53,589 bases of DNA, taken from positions 1-53,589 of the forward strand of contig JAFRAO010000012.1 in assembly GCA_017405375.1 (NCBI GenBank), written 5' to 3'. The notes below the pieces were generated by a model. The model made no database searches, was not told where the DNA came from, and was given only the letters and a program-made list of their open reading frames with translations. The stretch comes from a bacterium. GTDB taxonomy: Bacteria; Cyanobacteriota; Vampirovibrionia; Gastranaerophilales; Gastranaerophilaceae. Made by a program: the position numbers and the translations under genes. This document shows, piece after piece, positions 33,423 through 41,350 of this stretch (the stretch's first letter is position 1; each line of letters begins with the position of its first letter).

Positions 33423-35884
33423 TACTCCCTAAATGATATTTCATTATACGTTTTTTGTAAACCAACTTTTATATTTTGAATCTGCTTTTCAATAATATCT
33501 TCGGTTAATGTAGCTTTTTCATCTTGAAGTTTTATCCTGAACGCTAAACTTTTAAATCCTTCTTTTATATGTTCACCTTGATAAACATCGAAAATCTCTG
33601 ATTCTTTAAACACATTACTTTGTGCAAATTTTTTAATTGCTTTCTGTATATCAGCATAAGAAACCGTATCAGGAATTATGAACGCAATATCTCTTTGTAC
33701 TTCAGGGAATTGCGATAAATGTTTGAAATGAGGTGTCGTTTTCTTAATGCAAGAAACTATTTCATCAAGATTAACCTCAAATAAAAATACATCTTGGTTT
33801 AATTTCATCTTATCTTTAAGTAACGGATGAATTTGTCCGAAATAACCTATATTTTTAACACTTTTGCCAAGCATAATCAATTTCGCGGTTCTATAAGGGT
33901 GCATGTGCGCAATATCTTCACATGCCTGAACTTGTATTCTGTTCTCTAACCCAAATTCAGATAGTAATTTTTCAAAAATACCTTTTAATGTATAAAAATC
34001 GGTTGTATTTGAATTATTCCATTTTGAATTTTGAATATCTCCCGAAATCAGACCCGCAAGTATTTGATTTTCAACAACTCCTGAATCTTTTTGTGTGATT
34101 TCATTCTTTCTAAAATATGTTCTGCCAATTTCATACACCCAATAATTCTTTTGACCGTTATCAAAATTCTTTTTAAAACAATCTAATATATTTGCCGATA
34201 AATTTTGACGTAACATTGAATAATCTTCACTTGCAGCATTTGCAACAGTTACTGCGGCCTCTTCATCAAATGGCATCATGTATTCTGACATTAATGATTT
34301 TCCGATTAATGAAGTTGTTACTACTTCGTTAAGTCCGCAAGAACTCATTAACTTACGAATTCTTTCTAAAATGGTTTCTTTTAACGAAATTTCAGGAACT
34401 TGATTCTGTTCGGGCAACGTTGAAGAAATTTTATCATATCCGTATATTCTTGCAATTTCTTCAATTAAATCAATTTCTCTGTAAACATCATCAACTCTGA
34501 AAGAAGGAACCTCAATTTTTGCTGCAAGTTCATTTTTGCCTAAAATTTTAAATCCCAATTTTTCAAGAATAGAAAGTGATTTTTCAATAGGAATTTCTGT
34601 ACCCAAAATCCTTGTTATTTCTGAAAAACGTAATGTAATAGAATCTATTGATTTATTATCATCTCCGGTTTGACAGATTCCGTCTATTTTTGCATCAGCA
34701 TACTCAACAAGTAATTGCATTGCACGCATTAGAGCTTGTTTAACGGAACCTATATCTATACCCCTTTCAAATCTGGCACTTGCCTCTGAACGATAACCAA
34801 CACTCCTTGCACTTCTTCTGTTTGCTGACGGAACAAAATAAGCAGCCTCTAACGCTATTGACGTTGTATTATCATCAATTTCAGAATTTTCTCCGCCAAA
34901 TACACCGCCTAAACAAACAGGTGTCGTTTGTGTTGCAATAAGAACGCTGTCATGGGTTAATTTTCTTTCAACTCCGTCAAGAGTAACAATAGTTTCACCT
35001 TCATTTGCACGTCTTACGCATAAATAATTGTTTAATTTATTTCTATCAAATGCATGTAGCGGAGTACCTAATTCAAGTAGAACGTAGTTTGTAATATCTA
35101 CAACATTATTGATAGCTCTGATTCCTGATGAAACAAGTCGTTTTTGCATCCAATCAGGCGATTTTTTAATTTTTACACCACTCAAAAGTCCTAATGAATA
35201 AAATTTGCAAACATCTTCATCTTTAATTTCTACTTTAAAATTATCGTTTCCATATTCAACAGTCGCTTGTAATGGCGAATATTTTAAATTTTTATCAAAT
35301 ATAGCACAAAGTTCTCTTGCAACGCCTAAAACAGACATTTCATCGCCTCTGTTTGCAGTCGGTGCAACATTTAAAATTATATCCTCTTCTAAATTAAGCA
35401 CATCTTCAAGATTTTTACCAAGTTCAATATTATCAATAAATCTGTTTAAGATTAAAATGCCGTCTTCTTCTTGATAATTTCGGTCGCTTAATCCTAATTC
35501 ATCAGCAGAACATAACATTCCTTGAGATTCTACGCCTCTTATAACTGCAGGAGTTAGAGTAAATTGTTCTCCCGTTTTTCTGTCTAACACTTTTGACCCA
35601 ACTGATGCATAAGGTATTACTTGTCCTTCTTGAATATTTTGTGCTCCGCAAACAACAGTTTTAACTTCATTTCCGATATTCACATCAACAAGATGCAATT
35701 TATCTGCATTTGGATGTTGATTAATTTTTTCAATTCTTGCTGTAATAATATTTGAAAATTGAGGCTTCAGATATTTAATTTCTTCAACTTCCAATCCGCT
35801 CATTGTAAGCTCATGCGCAATTTGTTTTTCGTCAATTCCTTCTAAATCAACAAATTCTTTTAACCAGTTAAGCGATATTTGCAT
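33422..35884 (-). CDS. pheT: phenylalanine-tRNA ligase beta subunit
   Basis: 820 aa, full length. Forms the (alpha-beta)2 PheRS that charges tRNA-Phe. Domains in order: B1 with EMAP/OB tRNA-binding insert (HPNADKLHLVDVNIG, about 57-71), B3/B4 editing domain (TNYVLLELGTPLHAFDRNKL), B5 (about 405-475), catalytic-like core, and the C-terminal FDX-ACB domain (FPEVQRDIAFIIPD onward). pheS is not in the window, which is unusual because pheST are often adjacent. Its start lies inside the end of the preceding phosphohexomutase gene (17-bp overlap). Confidence 0.95.
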   Translation of the reverse strand: MQISLNWLKEFVDLEGIDEKQIAHELTMSGLEVEEIKYLKPQFSNIITARIEKINQHPNADKLHLVDVNIGNEVKTVVCGAQNIQEGQVIPYASVGSKVLDRKTGEQFTLTPAVIRGVESQGMLCSADELGLSDRNYQEEDGILILNRFIDNIELGKNLEDVLNLEEDIILNVAPTANRGDEMSVLGVARELCAIFDKNLKYSPLQATVEYGNDNFKVEIKDEDVCKFYSLGLLSGVKIKKSPDWMQKRLVSSGIRAINNVVDITNYVLLELGTPLHAFDRNKLNNYLCVRRANEGETIVTLDGVERKLTHDSVLIATQTTPVCLGGVFGGENSEIDDNTTSIALEAAYFVPSANRRSARSVGYRSEASARFERGIDIGSVKQALMRAMQLLVEYADAKIDGICQTGDDNKSIDSITLRFSEITRILGTEIPIEKSLSILEKLGFKILGKNELAAKIEVPSFRVDDVYREIDLIEEIARIYGYDKISSTLPEQNQVPEISLKETILERIRKLMSSCGLNEVVTTSLIGKSLMSEYMMPFDEEAAVTVANAASEDYSMLRQNLSANILDCFKKNFDNGQKNYWVYEIGRTYFRKNEITQKDSGVVENQILAGLISGDIQNSKWNNSNTTDFYTLKGIFEKLLSEFGLENRIQVQACEDIAHMHPYRTAKLIMLGKSVKNIGYFGQIHPLLKDKMKLNQDVFLFEVNLDEIVSCIKKTTPHFKHLSQFPEVQRDIAFIIPDTVSYADIQKAIKKFAQSNVFKESEIFDVYQGEHIKEGFKSLAFRIKLQDEKATLTEDIIEKQIQNIKVGLQKTYNEISFRE

Positions 35885-37253
35885 TTTTTATATTCTCCTT
35901 AAATTGTTGTAATTTTTCTGTACTATCACATTCGATATAAATTCTGAGTAATGGTTCTGTGCCGCTCGGACGAACTAAAATCCAACTGTTATCATCAAAA
36001 TATAATTTTACACCGTCAATTTTATTGATTTTAATAACGTTTGCATTACCTAAAGATTTTAGATTTTCTGCTCTTTTCAAGGCTTTTTTCACTAAATCTT
36101 GATTTTCTAATTTTAAATCAATTCTGTCATTATAAAATTTTGAATTTGTAAACTTGTACAAATTTTCTTTTAGTCCTAAAAGAGTATTTTTTTCATAAGC
36201 CATTGCTTCTAATATTAATAGATTTGCCAAAATTCCGTCTTTTTCGGGAATATGACCTTGAATAGAAAGACCGCCTGAGTCTTCGCCGCCAATTATCGGA
36301 TTATATTTACGCATCGCCTCTCCGACATGCTTAAATCCGACAGCAGTTTCAACAACTTCAATTCCTAATTTTTTAGCAGCAATGTCTAAAAGAGTGCTTC
36401 CTCCGACAGTTTTTACTAAAGAACCTTTTAAATTTTTGTTTTTAACCAAATGCATTAACAAAATCGCTATTATTTCATTTGGAGTAACATAATTACCTTT
36501 TTCGTCAATAACACCAAATCTGTCACCATCACCGTCATTTGCTAAACCTACTGTATTAACGCTGTTTTTTACAAGGTTTATCAATTCTTGCATATATTGC
36601 GGCTTTGGATCAGGCATTCCACCGCCAAAATTAGCATCATGATTTAAGTGTATAGCTCTATATTTGATTTTGTGATTTTTTAAGATTTTATCAAAATAAC
36701 CTATTGTTGCGGAATACAATCCGTCAAACACTATATTTATGTGAGAATTTCTTATTTTTTCAAAATCTACAAGTTTTTCAAGATGAGCAAAATAATCTTT
36801 TGAAAAATCATAATATTCAAATGAACCGTCAATACTGTTTGGTATTGTTTGCCCAATATTGTTAACTATTTCGTCAGTAATTTCAGAAGTTGCAGGACCG
36901 GCATAATCAGGTATAAATTTTATACCTAAATATTCAGGCGGATTATGGCTTGCCGTAAACATTACGGCACAAGCATTCAAATACCTTGCATTAAAAGCTA
37001 AAATAGGCGTTGGAACAATGTTTTTACTGTATAATACCCTAAATCCTTTTTGTACAAGAATATCCGCACAAAGTTTAGAAAAAACATCAGCCATATTTCT
37101 TGGGTCATAACCAATAATTATAAGTTTATTTAACCCAAAATTATCATTAACATACTTTGCTATCGCATTTGTTACCAGAATAACATTTTCAGAATTAAAA
37201 TCTTCGCCCGTTATGGCTCTCCAACCGTCTGTTCCAAACTTTATATTTGCCAT
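35868..37253 (-). CDS. phosphoglucomutase/phosphomannomutase family protein
   Basis: 461 aa alpha-D-phosphohexomutase; moves phosphate between C1 and C6 of a hexose phosphate. FGTDGWRAI at the N-terminus, phosphoserine loop TASHNPP (Ser102), metal loop DGDGDRFG (about 240), sugar loop GGEDSGGLS and phosphate loop RPSGTEPLLRIY are all intact. 'SHNPPEYLGIKF' fits the PGM/PMM branch better than GlmM. Substrate cannot be fixed from motifs. Overlaps pheT by 17 bp and is probably cotranscribed with it. Confidence 0.9.
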   Translation of the reverse strand: MANIKFGTDGWRAITGEDFNSENVILVTNAIAKYVNDNFGLNKLIIIGYDPRNMADVFSKLCADILVQKGFRVLYSKNIVPTPILAFNARYLNACAVMFTASHNPPEYLGIKFIPDYAGPATSEITDEIVNNIGQTIPNSIDGSFEYYDFSKDYFAHLEKLVDFEKIRNSHINIVFDGLYSATIGYFDKILKNHKIKYRAIHLNHDANFGGGMPDPKPQYMQELINLVKNSVNTVGLANDGDGDRFGVIDEKGNYVTPNEIIAILLMHLVKNKNLKGSLVKTVGGSTLLDIAAKKLGIEVVETAVGFKHVGEAMRKYNPIIGGEDSGGLSIQGHIPEKDGILANLLILEAMAYEKNTLLGLKENLYKFTNSKFYNDRIDLKLENQDLVKKALKRAENLKSLGNANVIKINKIDGVKLYFDDNSWILVRPSGTEPLLRIYIECDSTEKLQQFKENIKNANIA

Positions 37254-37301
37254 TTTTTATCCTTTTTAGTAAAATTATATTTAAAACAAGGAGATTTATC
37301 A

Positions 37302-38165
37302 ATGAGTTTTTTGGCAGAAACTTTAAAAATAGCATTTTTAGGTCCGGGTGGTTCTTATTGTGAAATTGCAAAAGATGAATTTAAAGATAAATACGATATT
37401 TATCCTGTTGAAATTACTTTTAATACAATCAGTAAGGTCATAGATTTTGTTGATAATAATCCTTTATCTTTGGGTGTAATTCCATTGGAAAATACTCTTG
37501 AAGGTGCTGTTAGAGAATCTAGCGATAATTTAATAAAAACAAAGAATCCAAATATTAGAATATTATCTGAAATTGTGATACCAATTCAACATTGTTTATT
37601 ATCAAAAGTAACTGAAATATATAGTATTACCGGAGTTATTGCACATCCGAGAGTGATAGAACAATGTAATGACTTTATTTCAACGCAATTACCTCTAAAT
37701 TTAGATATAATAAAAACATCAAGTACGGAAGAAGCAGCCAGATTATTGGACGGTTATAATTTAACGTATTCTATCATTGGAAGTAAAAAGACAGCATCTG
37801 CATATAATTTAAATATAGTTTGTGAAAATATTAACAATGATAAAATGAATACTTCCAGATTTGCATTGATTGGTGATTTTGAAACTCAAGTAACAGGCAA
37901 CGATAAAACAAGTATTGCTTTTTCAACAGAAAATAAATCTGGTGCTTTACTTGAAATTATGCAAATATTTGCACAGTACAATGTTAATTTAACATATATC
38001 GATTCACGACCATCAAGAGAAAAATTCGGAGATTATATTTTTTATGTCGATTTAGACGGACATATAAAAAATGAAAATGTAGCTGAAGCATTATTAAAAA
38101 TTAAGGAAAAAGTAAAATATTACAGATTTGTCGGTTCTTACGAAAAATCAAATGTTATCATTTAG
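37302..38165 (+). CDS. pheA: prephenate dehydratase
   Basis: 287 aa monofunctional PheA: prephenate to phenylpyruvate in phenylalanine synthesis. Catalytic part (about 8-185): FLGPGGSYCEIA, GVIPLENTLEGAV, HPRVIEQC and the essential NTSRFALIG. A C-terminal ACT domain (about 205-280: SIAFSTENKSGALLEIMQIF, then YIDSRPSREKFGDYIFYVDL) gives feedback by phenylalanine, with the ESRP-type site as DSRP. AAGGAG before the ATG. Divergent from the mutase/pheT operon, so Phe synthesis and Phe charging genes lie back to back. Its 3' end overlaps the VanY-like gene by 8 bp. Confidence 0.93.
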   Translation: MSFLAETLKIAFLGPGGSYCEIAKDEFKDKYDIYPVEITFNTISKVIDFVDNNPLSLGVIPLENTLEGAVRESSDNLIKTKNPNIRILSEIVIPIQHCLLSKVTEIYSITGVIAHPRVIEQCNDFISTQLPLNLDIIKTSSTEEAARLLDGYNLTYSIIGSKKTASAYNLNIVCENINNDKMNTSRFALIGDFETQVTGNDKTSIAFSTENKSGALLEIMQIFAQYNVNLTYIDSRPSREKFGDYIFYVDLDGHIKNENVAEALLKIKEKVKYYRFVGSYEKSNVII

Positions 38166-38748
38166 CTATATCTTGTGAAAACATTTTAGCCTTATTGAAA
38201 ATTTTTTCAGATTCTTTATCCCCTACATATCTCCAATGCCAAGGCTCAAATCCCAAATTTTGTCTGCATTTGCGTGGAAAAGACATTTCAAAGCCATATT
38301 TATTCGCATTTTCTGCTAACCACTTGTATGCACGTGATTTTTCAAAATTCTGTGAATTAGAATTTATATCAATAGCTAATCCTGTATGATGTTCCGAAAA
38401 ACCTGACGGTGCCGAAAATTTTAATCTTTGTCTTAATTCTTTTTCCGTTGGATTGTCTTTATTTAAAAATTTTCTTTTAAATATATCTATTTGGTATTTT
38501 GAAGAACGATAACCAGATACTATTTTAATACGTATTTTATCTTCTTTCGCGGCATTTTGCATTTTATCAAATGCCTTTTTGCATTTTTTGTGTACTCTTA
38601 TAACCTCATCAACTTGAACTAAATCTTCTTCATTACAATCAGAATACTTAAAATGTGTTATGCCAAATGCACAAACTTTTTCGTTATTATATTTTCCGTT
38701 TAAAAGATTTGATATATCTTCTTTTGTTAAATTAATCTCTTTTTTCAT
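38158..38748 (-). CDS. D-alanyl-D-alanine carboxypeptidase, VanY/M15B family
   Basis: 196 aa zinc peptidase of peptidoglycan stem peptides. GYRSSKYQIDIFKR, SGFSEHHTGLAIDI (zinc His and Asp), and the terminal GFEPWHWRYVG (catalytic Glu and zinc His) are all present. No signal peptide or N-terminal TM is visible, which is odd for a wall enzyme; it may be released by lysis or another route, or act on recycled peptides in the cytoplasm. Confidence 0.88.
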   Translation of the reverse strand: MKKEINLTKEDISNLLNGKYNNEKVCAFGITHFKYSDCNEEDLVQVDEVIRVHKKCKKAFDKMQNAAKEDKIRIKIVSGYRSSKYQIDIFKRKFLNKDNPTEKELRQRLKFSAPSGFSEHHTGLAIDINSNSQNFEKSRAYKWLAENANKYGFEMSFPRKCRQNLGFEPWHWRYVGDKESEKIFNKAKMFSQDIAK

Positions 38749-38799
38749 ATAAACCTTTTTTAATATTTTTATACCATATTTTTGAATTATGTAAAAATC

Positions 38800-38862
38800 T
38801 TAAGAAATCTTAAAATTAGTGTATTTTATTTGATTTTAGAAATTTTTTGTATTATAAAATAC
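38800..38862 (+). promoter_or_regulatory. loose match to the shared promoter module
   Basis: TTAAGAAATCTTAAAA (38800-38815), about 28 bp, then TTTTTGTATTATAAAATAC (38844-38862). The half-box and spacing resemble copies A-C, but the downstream element differs. It precedes the 38912 gene. Confidence 0.3.
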
Positions 38863-38911
38863 TTACTCAATTATTTGTCAGGTTTAGTATGTATAAAAAG
38901 GAATAATATCA

Positions 38912-39943
38912 ATGATAGTAAACAAAGTAACTTTAAACAATTTACCCATAAACAGATTTAGTAATTTTCAAGAAAATTATTCATCAAGTAAAAATAATTA
39001 TTACTATGATACTAAACAAAAAACAGATAATAATGTATATCCTATTTCAAAAGCTGCAAATTCAGCATTACGTTCATTAGCTTTTGCAGGAATAAATTTC
39101 CTTGAAAAAGACCGAACTAATATTACACCACAATTACAAGAAAAAATTGATTATAACAAAAAAGTTTTAAACACAATGTTTAAATATGACAGGCAATCAC
39201 AATATCCGATGGTTAAATCAGTAAAAGAAGGTTTTGTGGATAAATTAGCAAAAAGAATGGCATTGTATCCAAATAAACCTTTAATGGTTGCAATAACAGG
39301 AGAAAGTGCTTCCGGCAAAACAACCCTCACAGACTTATTTATGAGTTATGCAGACAGAAAAAATGTAAAAATATCTCTTTTAAAAACCGATAATTATTTC
39401 AAAGATTTAACTCATCTGTTAAAAAAACATGGTTCATACTCCGGTATAATTAATTCTGGATACGAGATTGATAGTCCAAATAATTTTTACTTAGATGATT
39501 TAAAACAAGATATTACAGATTTAGCAAACGGCAAAAACATAAAAGGACGAGAATATTATATGGACGGAACATGCAAAAGTGTTGCAAATTGTCTTCCTGT
39601 ACAATCAAATAAAATAGTATTTGTTGAAGGAACTGCGGCTATGCTAGATGATATTTCAGATTTGTTTGATGTAAAAATATATGTAGAAACAGACGATTAT
39701 ACAAGAAAAGACAGAATGTTGAAAAGAGCACCAAATCGTGGGCATTCACCTTCAGTAGCACTACAACAATGGGAGATGGTAAAAGCTGCAGGCGAAAAAT
39801 ATGTAAAACCATTCAAAGAAAAATGTGATATTGTTCTTGAAGGCGGACATAATATGAAAAATACAAGCACACAAGTTAATAACACATTATATGATTTATA
39901 TATGGGCTTTGGAGAGCCTAAAAACAAAAACAAAATTGCTTAG
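38912..39943 (+). CDS. uridine kinase-like P-loop protein with N-terminal extension
   Basis: 343 aa. A P-loop kinase domain covers about 120-330: Walker A GESASGKTT (130-138), DNYFKD (kinase Asp), SPNNFYLDDLKQDI, a Walker B-like KIVFVEGTAAML and RDRMLKR-type lid (RKDRMLKRAPNRGHS). This is close to the uridine kinase/phosphoribulokinase fold. The first ~115 residues are an extra Asn/Tyr/Ser-rich region with no counterpart in Udk (usual length about 210). 'SLAFAGINF' sits within it. Small-molecule kinase is likely; uridine specificity is not proven. AAAGGA before the ATG. Confidence 0.75.
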   Translation: MIVNKVTLNNLPINRFSNFQENYSSSKNNYYYDTKQKTDNNVYPISKAANSALRSLAFAGINFLEKDRTNITPQLQEKIDYNKKVLNTMFKYDRQSQYPMVKSVKEGFVDKLAKRMALYPNKPLMVAITGESASGKTTLTDLFMSYADRKNVKISLLKTDNYFKDLTHLLKKHGSYSGIINSGYEIDSPNNFYLDDLKQDITDLANGKNIKGREYYMDGTCKSVANCLPVQSNKIVFVEGTAAMLDDISDLFDVKIYVETDDYTRKDRMLKRAPNRGHSPSVALQQWEMVKAAGEKYVKPFKEKCDIVLEGGHNMKNTSTQVNNTLYDLYMGFGEPKNKNKIA

Positions 39944-39956
39944 TAATATTATAATA

Positions 39957-39985
39957 TTGACAATAAGTAATTTTTGTTTTAATCT
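39957..39985 (+). promoter_or_regulatory. sigma-70 promoter, probably for tRNA-Gly
   Basis: TTGACA (39957-39962), 17-bp spacer, TAATCT (39980-39985). A perfect -35 with a fair -10, about 65 bp upstream of the tRNA. Confidence 0.6.
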
Positions 39986-40056
39986 GGAATAGAACTTTAT
40001 GCTGTTTTGTATGAATAAATACAGCGGTATAGTTTTCAAGAAAAGTGAATAATTAA

Positions 40057-40132
40057 GCGGAAGTAACTCAATGGCTAGAGTCCCTGCCTTCCAAGCAGGT
40101 TGTTGCGAGTTCGAGTCTCGTCTTCCGCTCCA
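40057..40132 (+). tRNA. tRNA-Gly (anticodon TCC)
   Basis: Acceptor GCGGAAG pairs with CTTCCGC. The anticodon arm CCTGC CTTCCAA GCAGG gives TCC, reading GGA/GGG. The T-arm is GCGAG TTCGAGT CTCG(T). CCA is encoded (40130-40132). It marks the left edge of the accessory island; its 3' end is copied at 48583. Confidence 0.95.
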
Positions 40133-40169
40133 TAAAGAAGCTCCACCAAAGGTAGGGCTTTTTTATTTT
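40114..40169 (+). repeat. att-like repeat, left copy (within tRNA-Gly and terminator)
   Basis: Begins AGTCTCGTCTTCCGCTCC in the T-arm/acceptor of tRNA-Gly and runs through the terminator to TTTTATTTT. 54 of 56 bases match the right copy. Confidence 0.85.
40138..40169 (+). terminator. tRNA-Gly terminator
   Basis: AAGCTCCACC and GGTAGGGCTT around AAA, followed by a T-rich tract; one C-A mismatch in the stem. The copy at 48607 pairs fully. Confidence 0.75.
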
Positions 40170-40239
40170 GTGTGTAGATAAGAGATGAGAACTCGCTACA
40201 GGTTGTTTAAACCTGTGTCATGTATCAGGGATTTTGAGA

Positions 40240-40285
40240 TTGTATTATGTCGAGTAGTTCTCTTGTATTATGTCGAGTAGTTCTC
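40240..40285. repeat. 23-bp perfect tandem duplication
   Basis: Two abutting copies of a 23-mer beginning TTGTATTATGTCGAGTAG (40240-40262 and 40263-40285). It lies 10 bp outside the first putative transposon-end repeat. Confidence 0.9.
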
Positions 40286-40295
40286 TCTTGGCGTT

Positions 40296-40477
40296 TAGTT
40301 TGCTACTTTTTGTAAAATAGCCTATTTATAAGGGTTTTGGCGGTCGGAAGTTGAAGTGTCCTCAAAATAGCAAACTACTCAGATTTACTCATTATTTACT
40401 CTTACCGGTCTGCCATTTACTCACTATTTACTTTTGTTTTAGTGTGGTGTGCTATTTTGGGGTTAGTTTGCTACTTT
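40296..40477. repeat. putative Mu-type transposon left-end repeats
   Basis: TAGTTTGCTACTTT at 40296-40309 and 40464-40477 and an inverted AAAATAGCAAACTA at 40364-40377. Multiple 14-bp sites upstream of a MuA-like gene fit transposase-binding end sites. Similar motifs occur at 45938-45973. Apart from these and the tandem repeat, the gene-free stretch 40170-40609 shows nothing else I recognise. Confidence 0.5.
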
Positions 40478-40609
40478 ACGGACTGATAGGGGATAAATTT
40501 TAAGGATAATTTTATCAATTTTAATTAAATAATTTTTTGAACACAAAACAATACAATGGTCGGAAGTCGTGTTCCAATTTTTTATCTTCAGAGGTAATGT
40601 TGTTGTGCC

Positions 40610-41350
40610 ATGAATAATATATATATAAATATAAAAGATGTAGCAGAAGCAAAGGGATTAAAAAGCACCCGTTCACTTCGTTTGGAACTGAATAAAAATG
40701 AAAGCAAATATATTTCAAGAGAGGTTCAGGTTAATGGCGGTACTTCTTATGAAATATTATTTTCAAGTTTAGAACCTGAGCTTCAGGATAAATTAAGAAA
40801 AAACGGAAACAAAACTACAGCACTTGTTCCTTTGAATTATCAACCACCGCAGTTTGTTTCGGATCAAGCAAAAATGACTGCGAATTTTAGATTAAATATA
40901 GTTATGGCATTTATAAAATTTAGCAAAAATTATTCAACTAAAAAACAAGCCTATTGCGATTTTATAGATTTATATAATTCAGGATTATATCTGCCAAAAG
41001 CACATAAATTCATAGGTAATATTTCAGTTGGAACATTAAAGCGATGGTCAATAAAATATGAAAAACACGAGAGTGCCGAGTGCTTACAACCTAATTATAA
41101 ATATTCAAAACAGGGAGAATATAATTCAATTCTAAATGATGAGATGAAACAAATATTATTAACTTTATTACTTCATCCAAGCAGATATAATTATGGAAAA
41201 GCAATTAAATTAACAAAAGAGATATTAAAGGTAACCTCGTTGATAACGGAACTGTTGAATTGCAAGGCGGTACAATTTCAAATGCTATTTCAGGCACAGG
41301 TGATGTTAATATCACAGGCAATACAACAAATAATGCTGCAAATACCGTAA
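40610..41350 (+). pseudogene. truncated Mu-type (MuA) transposase, N-terminal third
   Basis: 246-aa frame, of which about the first 200 residues are transposase-like. A MuA-type winged-helix DNA-binding domain (about 1-70: INIKDVAEAKGLKSTRSLRL, NGGTSYEILFSSLEPELQDKL) is followed by the second helical binding domain (about 85-150, with ISVGTLKRWSIKYE). The DDE catalytic core is missing: around 41220-41230 the DNA switches to autotransporter coding sequence in another frame, and the last ~40 residues of this frame are read from it by accident. A complete MuA is about 650 aa, so this copy cannot transpose. ATG at 40610 without a strong Shine-Dalgarno sequence. Confidence 0.75.

Noticed and set aside
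40240..40480. Possible CRISPR-like repeats
   Set aside because: Only two abutting 23-mers without spacers and scattered 14-bp sites in both orientations; no cas genes anywhere in the window.
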